This document shows, one piece after another, positions 55,701-64,000 of a DNA stretch of 64,000 nucleotides. Under the pieces are notes generated by a model, which saw only the letters and a program-made list of their open reading frames with translations, was not told where the DNA came from and did not search any database. Every line of letters begins with the position of its first letter. The stretch's first letter is position 1. This DNA comes from Akanthomyces muscarius (taxonomy: Eukaryota > Ascomycota > Sordariomycetes > Hypocreales > Cordycipitaceae). The position numbers were made by a program, and so were the translations under genes. Location: NCBI RefSeq assembly GCF_028009165.1, contig NC_079246.1, positions 992,001 through 1,056,000 of the forward strand, written 5' to 3'.

Positions 55701-57651
55701 TTGCTGGGGGAGAAGGCGGCGGAGACCTGGAAGGAAGTGCCCTTGGCAACGTTGAATGGCACGGGAGTAGAAGCAGCAAGAGCAAAGTCGGTGGTGTCGC
55801 TGAGCTCGATGCCGGTCACGGAAAGATCAATGATGGCAGTGCAAGTAACCTGCTTGCTGGTGCTGTTAGACTTGATGTCTGCGCTGCCAAAGTCGGTAGG
55901 CGAAGTACAGTTGAGAGGTGCGTTGACGGGCGAGCCGTAGGCGTAAACGTAGCCTTGGTTAGTTCCGATGTAGACGAGTCCATCTCCGAAAACGGGGCGA
56001 GTGAACTTGTTGACGCCGGGAATGCTGAAAGAGTTGATCATGTTCATGGTGCCACCCTGGGGAACGGCATTATAGATTCTCAGGCCGAGACCCTGGACGT
56101 CAGTGACCCAGAAAAGACCAGTGCCAGGCTGACCGTTGAGCGACGTCGTGGTGCCGTGGCTGACACCAAGAATGTAGGCATTGGTTTCGGCTGTCGTAGC
56201 GACCTTGGGGAAGGACAGAACGCCGTTGACGCACGAGTACTTGAAGATGTTGGACGGGTGTTGGATAACGTTGATGTAGATGTATCCTCCCTCAAGAGGG
56301 TACACACCAGCACCGGCGTAGACAGAGTTGTCGTTCTGGTAGACCTGAATGACGGCGTCACGGTTGTCAGCGCCATTGCGATAACCACCGAGATTGTCCA
56401 TGTTGAGCCAGTATGTCTTGCCGCTCTTGCCAGTGATGACGCCAACGCGCTTGATGTCACCGCAGGCAAACTGTGGAGGCAGCAGCTCGAGAGGAGAACA
56501 GCCGAGATCCTTGTCGGCGCCGTCGAGAGCCTGCTTCTCCCAGGGCATGAAGAAATCGACAATCTTCAGGCTGCCGTCAGCTTGAAGGGTCATGTGAACG
56601 GCAGACTCTTCCTGAGAAGTAGGGGGCTCAAAGCCCTTGACGGGGATGGTGGCGAGCTGAGAAGCGTATCCGTTGCCGGTAGCGAAGAAGACGGAGCCAG
56701 CGTCGTCCGAGGCAAGACCACCGCCGGACATCCAAACACCACCACCCTTGGTAGTGACGGGAACATTGGCGCCTTCGGTAGCCCAGCTTTCGACAATCTT
56801 GCCGGTCGTCTTGTGCCAGCCGATAATCCAACCGCTAAAGTCGTACTGGACGCAGTGAGAGGCGAAACCAGCGTATACGTAGTCGCCAACGTGGAGCAGG
56901 CCGGGTCGCTGGTGGTGAATACCGGCGGTAAAGATACGGTCGGGGTTGTTTGTAGCCTTGATGTTCTCCAAGTTGACGGGGAAATTGGGCCGCTCGGACA
57001 AGTCGTTGACATCAATGGCGTGGACGTAGTAGCGGCCGGCGGGTCTGCCCTGGGCCGTGTTGAGGACCGTCTGGTCGAGGTAGGTCTTCGCTGTGAGGTA
57101 GAGGGTCTCGGTGCTGGGGTCAATAACACCCGTGGCAGTGATGCCGATGTTGGGGTTGATGTCGACGCAGCCGTCGAGGTCGGCAGTGAGGAAGGGAATA
57201 TGCAGGTTGCGCTTTGCGACGATCTCACCAGTCTTGGCGTTCATCTTGTATAGGTTGTTCTGGGTGGTGGCCCAGTAGACGTACTGCGTCGTGCCGCTGC
57301 TGGGCGTGTAAACGAGAGGCTGGGAAAAGATTTGTTCAGGAGCACCGCCATAGTTGCCGGGCAAAAGGACCTTGAAGATCTGGCCAAACTGGTTGCTGCC
57401 AACAACGGAGGGGTCCATGTTGTGGTTGCTAGAGATTTGCGATTAGCACAATGCGCCATTGTGTCTGGCGGCGCAGGAACTCTTGAAACAGAAGTACGAG
57501 GGAAGCAATATGCAGTCAAACAAACTTACGTCTGGTACCCAGCTCTGGAGTTATCACCACCCCAGGTAATGGTATCAGTGTCGGCGAGACCACGGGCGAG
57601 GCCGGCGAGGCCAGCGGCGCCCGCGAGGAGCCATGCGCCGAATGCCTTCAT
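52718..57651 (-). CDS. Secreted PQQ-type beta-propeller protein with four WSC domains
   Basis: Two exons (57651-57530, 57428-52718; 101-nt intron) give 1610 residues. A signal peptide (MKAFGAWLLAGAAGLAGLARG) leads into a beta-propeller of about 500 residues with quinoprotein-dehydrogenase-like strands (WGGDNSRAGYQT, YVYWATTQNNLYKMNAKTGE, VFFATGNGY, VYIGTNQGYVYAYG). Residues of about 550-910 form Ig-like/ASH-like repeats. Four WSC domains follow (about 917-1013, 1035-1125, 1200-1287, 1488-1590), each with the YxGCF/W, GVEYGxECWCG and EYCGAG cysteine pattern, separated by Ser/Thr-rich linkers that should be O-glycosylated; the last linker is about 200 residues. There is no C-terminal membrane or GPI segment, so it is secreted. 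WSC domains bind wall glucans or xylan-type polymers. Propeller residues for PQQ binding cannot be judged by eye, so enzymatic activity is open. Confidence 0.87.
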
Positions 57652-60600
57652 TGTTGCGATGGTGTCTACTACTGTCTAGACGCACCAATGTCGAAGCGCA
57701 AGACAACGGCAATGCAGTCAATGGCAAGCAGCAAAGCCCAATTGACGATGAAAACAAGAGGATCAAACGAAAGTGTGAATTGGGAAGCAAGTCGAACAAA
57801 AGGCCCGGGATTGCGGCACAGGGGCGGCGGGTGGTAATATGCGATCTGGTTGAGCGTACTTGATGGGTGCCCCCGTCTGAGCGGCGCACCAAGCGTAACT
57901 AGGTAGAATCCATATTGGCAGCAGTGCGTAGCCGACGGGGAACAATGGAGTGGGTCCTTTGCAGAGAAACGCCAAAATAGAAAAATTACTTTTTAGCTGG
58001 TCCCAAAAAAGCAGCTCAGAAAGACAATGCGTTCAATGCTGGGCGTCAGGTTGGCAGGCTGGGCAGGCTGATCCCATGTCCGTGGGCGGGCGGGCCGTGG
58101 CTGTACCAGTAGCTGTAGCTGTACCAGTAGCTGCTGGAAGCCCTGTCTGTGTCTGCGCAGCTTGCCGCTGGAGGACTTCAAACGGAGGCCCTATCCCAGC
58201 CAGACAGGGACAGGCACCAGCAGCATGGAGCGGGGCGCCGTGGTGCGTTGTCTCTCGGCGGGCATGCCGGATGGCCGATGATGGATGGGGGGCCATGGTC
58301 CATTGGGCTGGCGAGGTCGTCGACTGGGGGGTTCTGGTGGTGATCCGTGATGAATGGTGGTGATGAGAGTGGATGATTTTGGTGTGGCAGATAGCGGGTG
58401 GGCCGCGAGAACAAAGGAACAAGGCGAGGACAGGAAGGAAGAAAAAAGTCTACAGGGGTCAAGCCACTCAACACACTGAGAGGATGAGAGGCTAGAGCCA
58501 GTTAGGTACGAGGACGAGTCGCCCAGAGGCCCCGCCGCAGCGCATAGGCAACGAATAGCTCTAGCGTGACAGCGGAGGCTTTAGGGGCCGGCCAGCTGAG
58601 CGTGATTACCAGTACAGCACAGCGCCTGCAGGTGCCCGACACCATGTCCCAGAGGGCTGGATGGTTATTCCCAGGCACGTTCAGGCCACCACCCAGCGCT
58701 AACAAGAACGCTAGCGAGAGAGCCCACACGTGCCCTTTAGCGGCCCAACCCAAGGCGCTGAGTGGCAGACGGGAGGAGTCCGACGCTGCTAGCGAGGCGC
58801 TAGAGCGATGGAAATTTCTTTTCTCGTCTGCTTGTTCCTGATTTCCTTCAGATGGGGGGAGCGAGGATTCTCGGACTGAAGACTTGGGTCGTCGTGGCGG
58901 CTACTCATTTCTGGCATATAGATGTTGACGGTGTGAGCAACTACGCGACTCAGCTCATCTATACAGGTCATCGAGCATTGCCAACTCCAACACGACAAGC
59001 AGTAAACACGAGCTACCTCTCGAAATACTGTCCCTATTCACCATAGGACAAAAGGCGATAATGACCTAGGTAGTTACCCAGGCGGCGGCCGGCCCTTGGC
59101 ACACGGGCGCCGCCTCAGGTCCAGCCCCTCAGCCCAGCCCGCCAAACCCGCCAGCCCGCCAGCTCACCGGCCCTTTCAGGCAGGTTGGCGCTGAAGCCAC
59201 CCCGAATCAGTGGACATGTCTCGGTATTTAGTGGCTCTTGGGGCGCCACTGGCGTTGTTCGTTGAAGGCTTGATCAGTGAACGGGCCACAGCGTGCTTCT
59301 AGGCTTTCCGTCGCCCTGAATCTGGCCTTGCGGCGAGCTGGAACCAGGCGGAGAAGCGGGAAAAAAAATAACTAAAAACAAGAAGAGGCTTGCAAAATCT
59401 ATTTTTCCTTGCTCTCAACTGTACGCCTCGTGTTGATAACGAATCAGTAGCCGTCCCATCTGCAGCATCAACCCGAGTGCCATCGGGCGGCTAGTTACTG
59501 GTAGGTAGGTAGTTATTACTGAGTACAAGCCGGTCACGGGCGGATTGTACCAAAACAGCATCCCGCAATACCGGGCCTCGCCTGCATCTGCGTACTAATC
59601 CCGTACTGTTCGCCCTCTTGCACCCTGCCTGCATGCTCGTCTGCAGGACAGCTAATCAATGAAAAAGGCGACGGACATAGCCATGGGAAGAAAGCACAGA
59701 GCGAGCGGATGCTTGCAGCTGCAGATTTAAAAAAAGAAATCCCGGCCCAAACGGCAGTCTTGGTTCCCACTGCGCTGCGCTAGTCCCATGCACCTCTCCT
59801 GCGCCGCGACACGAAATCTAGACGGCGTTTTGCCAAGACCCTTGCTGCAGTGATACGAGAAATGGTGAACAAGGAGGGACAAGGAAAAAGTACGCATAGT
59901 CCGGCATCGCATGTGCCGGATGGACGTTGCGGCGAGGCTGATGGCTTCTGTCTGTCCGAGACACGGGCTCCAAGACATTATCCTCACCACCCGCCACCAG
60001 ACATTCAGCAGAAATGGACTGACCCTGGCAGTGTGACCCAATGCTTTGTACGTATCATCAGCATGCATCCGCACTGCAATCTCAAAAGAGCCAAGACCAC
60101 ACCACTGCCGGTGCCACCAGCGCAAAAAAGCCCGTTTCCGCCACAACAACGACCCGAAATGAGTCTATTTGCCATACTGTGCAACAAAGCACATCCCGGG
60201 CCAGAAGAATAGAAGCCGATGGTCTCTCACGGGCCTGGCCTGTCCCGCCGCCTCGCAGACTATCGAATCGTAACCTCAGCGCTACCCGCTTCTCTATCTC
60301 ACGACCCCTGGCCGCTCTACATGCAGCTACTGGTTAAAGCTATTAACAACATCAGCCCTCTTCGCCGCCAACGCCACGGCGCGGCACCGCCGTTATCCTA
60401 GGCTAACCCCCTGTAATACCCGTGTTTGGCGAATGCCAAATCAGTTCTTGACTTCTTGTCTATCCTCCACCTCGCGCGTCTCGACCGCCTGGTGGCGAGT
60501 AAATAGTGTACTTTTCTCACCGGCTGGATGGGCTGAAATGCAAGCCATTGACAGCCGCATAGAAAGAAGCATCTTGTTCCAGTCACGCTTGACCATGCAA

Positions 60601-61450
60601 CTCGGACCATTTCCGTGCTCTTCGCTCTCAGCCGCTTCCGAGTTCCCTATCCTATTGCGGTCCGCTGCAGGTAGGTTGTTGCGACGCACGACATGACAAC
60701 ATCTGCCGTGTCTGCGCACAGCCCCTTCACTTGCAAACCTGCAATCTCATGTGTCGTCGCGTTTCTACATGTGGCTGGCATACCAATAACAAATATTGTC
60801 AAGCGCATATCCAGCTTTCACGTAAACAAATCTTGCTAGGTTCTTGGACTCGATCCTTGAGCAGGATATTCTCCGCTGCTGTAGTTGAAAAATACCAATC
60901 TGTATCGACTTTATATTTGACTCCTTCCCTCACAGACTCTACAAGCTGCCAAGGTTTCGAGAGTGTAAAACTGCCATGAATGTATCACCGATAGGAGCTT
61001 GTCATCGGTAGCTTAAAAGCTGCCAGTACCCGATTACATTGCGCGTTCACTTGCCTAAAACCGCCTCGCAGGACCTTAATCTGGTACTTGTTGCATTGCT
61101 CTCAAAGGTCTATTTCTATAATCTGAGTATTGAGAAATAGCCTTTTCGATACAGCTGGTTTGTTCCCAGCGTCATACCGTGACCAGAGATCGCAACGTGA
61201 ATGTTAGCTTGCTTCGCTCTAGCCATCATCTACGATAGAAATTTCCCTCCAAAAAGAAGTTCATTCAACATGGCTGCCCAGATATCGCGTGGTTCTGTAA
61301 ATGATCGATACACGCCAAGTTCAAAACTCTCGCCTCGACTAGTTGAAGCATTCTTTTACCCTAACTAACCCTTGTCTTCACTGCCTCTTAAACGCGGAAG
61401 GCTTACTCATAAAACTATGTTCATTGATTCATCAATACGGGGGGCCTATC
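57652..61450. other. Gene-free intergenic region
   Basis: About 3.8 kb without a supported gene. The left part is the promoter and leader of the WSC gene. Visible structure: a tandem duplication near 58101, a C-rich ccagcccgcc repeat near 59129-59170, and gtaggtaggtag near 59502. Open frames are short and unlike any family. A non-coding transcript or small unknown gene cannot be ruled out. Confidence 0.5.
58101..58134. repeat. Tandem duplication of an 18-bp unit
   Basis: ctgtaccagtagctgtag (58101-58118) is followed at once by a second copy truncated at 58133. It lies about 450 bp upstream of the WSC gene start and could be a doubled regulatory site or a chance slippage product. Confidence 0.7.
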
Positions 61451-62388
61451 TCACAGAGTCGGACGCTCCAGCAACTCCCCGTCCAGCAAAATGTCCACCT
61501 TTTCATTGTAGAAGCACGCCATGCCCGCGAGCGCGCCGCACTCGAGCGCCGGGTAGCGATAGTACCACACAATGTTCGGGTACTCGACGCCGCCAATCAC
61601 CACGTCGTAGTAGTCGGCGTCGCCCTTGTACGGGCACTTTGTCACGAGGTCGCTGCGCCGCAGCAGCGTCTGGTCCAGGCAGCCCAGCGGCAGGTAGTAC
61701 CGCGTCGGCAGCCGCGGCTCGTGCAGGTGCATGGAGAAGCTCGACCGGGCCACCGTGGTGCCGTCGACGCGCACCTCGATGGCGCGGCTGGACGGGAGCA
61801 CCTCGATGCGCTTGGAGGGGTCCTTGGGGTGGACGTAGATGGGCACGTCCTCTTCCAGCCACTGGTCTAGAGAGTGCGTCAAGGGAGTGTCAGCAACAGG
61901 CAGTTCTGATTAGCACAGCAAAGTAGCTGCTTCATGTATACACACCCATGGCTTTGAACTCGAGCCGCACCAGACCCGTCAGCGCACCCAGGCCGCGGTC
62001 ATCCGTGAAGCGCACCACGCGGTCCGTCGCCGCGGCGGGGATCTTGCGGCTCTCGTCGGCCGCGACGTGCAGCTCGGCGACGCTGGCGCGCACGATGCCG
62101 TCGCTCTTGACCGGCTGCTTGTTCTTGAGCGTGCAGTTTTGCACCTCGGACGCGGGAAAGTACAGGAACGGGTAGTAGTCGTGCTCCCAGACCAGCGAGC
62201 CCTGGGTCGAGTCGACAATGACGGTGCGGTTGTAGATGACCCGGATGCGCCGCGTCGCGGGGATGACCTTGCGAGGGCCGTTTTGCAGCAGATGGCTCGC
62301 GAGCTCGGCTAAGCTGTTTGAAGATGACGCACGTTGGGGTCAGCCTTTCACCTTGATCATATCGCGGGAATTTGTTCTTTCACCCCAT
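61451..62388 (-). CDS. Double DUF427 domain protein
   Basis: Proposed exons 62388-62384, 62313-61946 and 61866-61451 give 262 residues. The main frame has LASHLLQNGPRKVIPATRRIRVIYNR, VWEHDYYPFLYFP and later VHPKDPSKRIEVLPSSRAIEV, RYYLPLGCLDQTLL, TKCPYKGDADYYDV, the marks of two successive DUF427 (Pfam) folds, small beta-structures of unknown biochemical function common in fungi and actinobacteria. The first exon is inferred: the second exon has no ATG and an upstream TGA in frame, while ATGGG followed by gtgaaa, a ctgac branch site and aaacag joins it in frame as MGLAELA. That 5-nt coding exon is the weak part of the model; the remaining exons are solid. Cytosolic, function unknown. Confidence 0.8.
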
Positions 62389-63514
62389 CGCGCTGCAGAA
62401 TTTCATCCCGACAGGGCTGGTGTGCAGTTATGACGTAGGTAGGATGGGAAGCTATTTACTCTGTAGATCGAGACATGTTGAGTGCTTTTCTTGTTTCCGT
62501 TGCACTGCTGGATCGTGGATCCTGGTAAAGGAAGTTAAAAAAAAAAACAGGGATGAAGAATTCGATTCTGGGGTTTATGAGAAATGTGAAAATCGCATGG
62601 GAAATAGTGCTGAGGCTCCCATGCGGGATCTGCAACCCCCCGCATGGCCGGCCGGGGCTGCCTGTGACGCAACCGTGCCTTAGCGCTCGGCTTGCTTGCA
62701 TCACATTCAGCGAATCTCCCGCTCTGAGCCTCAACAGTCACGGCGCAAAAGCTCCTGTCATGTCGTACGGCGTAGGTTTATTTTGATAACACCAATGTGG
62801 CTTTGGGTGCACTCAGCGGCCATACCAACCCAACGGCACCCGGCACCTGTCATTAAGTAGCGGTGAAACATGACGTACATGGCTGTCTTTACACTGGCCG
62901 AGCACTGCGAGTACGATGAAGCACGTGCTGGTTACGAGGCATCAATCTATTTCACCATGTGGGTAATCTTATTGACCAATCGTTTTTAGATTTTTCAGCT
63001 ACCGTTCCGGGTCAATCTCAAGAATTAGGCACACCGGCCGCAGCATTGATGAGCCACAATGCGCCGATCAGTGAGGCGGTGGACAGTTCCAACGAGGATC
63101 TACGAGGACAAACATTGTTCATTTATAGCAATGCAACAAGAAGGTAGTGAAAAACGGCTCACCATGTATATATTGATTAGCTGCATGGTGCAGAGCTCAC
63201 CAATACCAGTCAGGTATTTGGAAACAAAGACTCGCGACCACGAGCACGTCTCCCGCCCAACAAGGTGGAATTGGACAGCTATCACCTGGATAAGCGTAAA
63301 AGGGAGCCAAAACAGCTTTTTTGCAGTTCTTTCAATACACGACTCTTTCTACATTTCGTCTCTTCTTCATTGGTCTGAGTCTCATTTATAATCATAACAG
63401 CCATGGCTACCGCGTTGTGCCATCCTGTCTCAATGCCAAGATCATCAAGAATAATTGTATCCTCCTCAACGCTATAAAGACATAATATTTTACAGTCCCT
63501 CAGGCGCCAGCCAC
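62389..63514. other. Intergenic region
   Basis: Promoter of the DUF427 gene and 3' flank of the gene running off the right edge. A possible last exon of that gene lies at about 63282-63468 (see its entry). Otherwise nothing is supported. Confidence 0.5.
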
Positions 63515-64000
63515 TCACGGCCCTCCAATAATCAAGTTCGGCTGCGCCCGCAACCGCGGCCGTCCATCTCTCGTCATCTGATTTTCCACCTCCATACCGA
63601 CCCTCCGCGCAAAGTTCTCATTGTCCGTCATGGCCACCGCCTCGGACCGCGACCCGAGGATGCTCGCCAGCTGCGCCGCCTTTTGCTTGGCCGGGCGCTC
63701 CATGAGCTCCGCGAGCTGCGGGTCGACCCTGCGCGAGAAGGCATCCGTGTAGAACTCGCCGTAGCGCAGCTCGGCGGAGCAAAACGGCAGTGGCACGAGC
63801 GACAGGATGCACAGGTCCGCCAGCGTCAGCGACGCAAACACGGACCACCCCAGCGGCCGGATCGTCACGGAGCCGTCCGGGTGCGTGTCGGACTGCGTCG
63901 CGGCGCTGTAGTCGGGCAGCGCCTCGGGGACGCTCGGCGCGGGGACGCTGTAGCTCGGCGGCGGGCGCGCGTGGATGGAGGCGAGCCGCTCGGGGGGCAC
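63515..64000 (-). CDS. C-terminal part of an unknown, probably membrane-associated protein (cut by window edge)
   Basis: An open frame of 161 codons runs off the right edge, so the start is not visible and any ATG in the window may be internal. It has a Pro/Ser-rich PPPSYSVPAPSVPEALPDYS stretch, one hydrophobic helix (WSVFASLTLADLCILSLVPLPF) and a charged C-terminal half (RVDPQLAELMERPAKQKAAQLASILGS) ending in NLIIGGP. The stop TGA sits inside a perfect donor (gcc/gtgagt) and an acceptor (ctttatag) lies 47 nt on, so the protein may instead continue for about 60 residues to 63282 (beginning VEEDTIILDDLGIETGW). I do not recognise the family. Confidence 0.65.
   Translation of the reverse strand: MPPERLASIHARPPPSYSVPAPSVPEALPDYSAATQSDTHPDGSVTIRPLGWSVFASLTLADLCILSLVPLPFCSAELRYGEFYTDAFSRRVDPQLAELMERPAKQKAAQLASILGSRSEAVAMTDNENFARRVGMEVENQMTRDGRPRLRAQPNLIIGGP

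Noticed and set aside
55355..57253. Plus-strand open frame of 632 codons
   Set aside because: It is the antisense shadow of the WSC/propeller gene, whose signal peptide, intron and Cys-rich domains prove the minus strand is coding. The long shadow comes from GC-rich third positions.

Overview
The window looks like nuclear DNA of a filamentous ascomycete, most likely a sordariomycete and perhaps Hypocreales. This rests on short introns (about 40-280 nt, most 50-80) with GT(A/G)AGT-type donors and CTRAY-like branch sites, no operons, roughly half GC, and recognisable fungal families: Mediator subunit Med18, PNKP-type DNA repair enzyme, fused BioD-BioA, a CYP53 P450, WSC and HsbA-like secreted proteins, and yeast-type amino acid permease. 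I found no rRNA, tRNA, CRISPR array, transposon ORF or viral gene.

Layout. 1-3530 is gene-free, followed by a Ser/Pro-rich regulatory-looking protein (3531-5346). After another long gene-free stretch come a small secreted protein (8687-9219), Med18 (minus) and, from a shared 376-bp spacer, the DNA 3'-phosphatase/5'-kinase (10861-12348). A gene-poor interval leads to a sugar-porter MFS gene (15134-17230), an unknown basic protein and a secreted exo-type GH28 pectinase (18588-19892). Next to it lies a broken ankyrin-CorA-like gene (20216-24003) and a Fig1-like membrane protein whose reading frame is not fully clear.

25.6-40.3 kb is an accessory, uptake-and-catabolism-like block: a proline racemase/hydroxyproline dehydratase family enzyme, two more sugar porters, a yeast-type amino acid permease, an HsbA-like secreted protein and an MlrC-type M81 metallopeptidase. 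A proline-rich repeat protein and a CYP53 benzoate 4-hydroxylase follow.

45.1-51.2 kb holds a biotin gene cluster: bioDA (minus) and bioF (plus) diverge from one 628-bp spacer, and bioB (minus) converges on bioF. Together they cover the four steps from pimeloyl-CoA to biotin. BioF ends in a peroxisomal Ser-Arg-Leu signal, while BioDA and BioB have N-terminal extensions that suit mitochondria, so the cluster encodes a pathway split between organelles.

The right end carries a 1610-residue secreted protein made of a PQQ-type beta-propeller, Ig-like domains and four WSC domains, a 3.8-kb gene-free region, a double DUF427 protein and the C-terminal part of a membrane protein that runs off the window. 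All exon boundaries were set by eye from splice consensus, reading frame and family knowledge; none is backed by transcript data.
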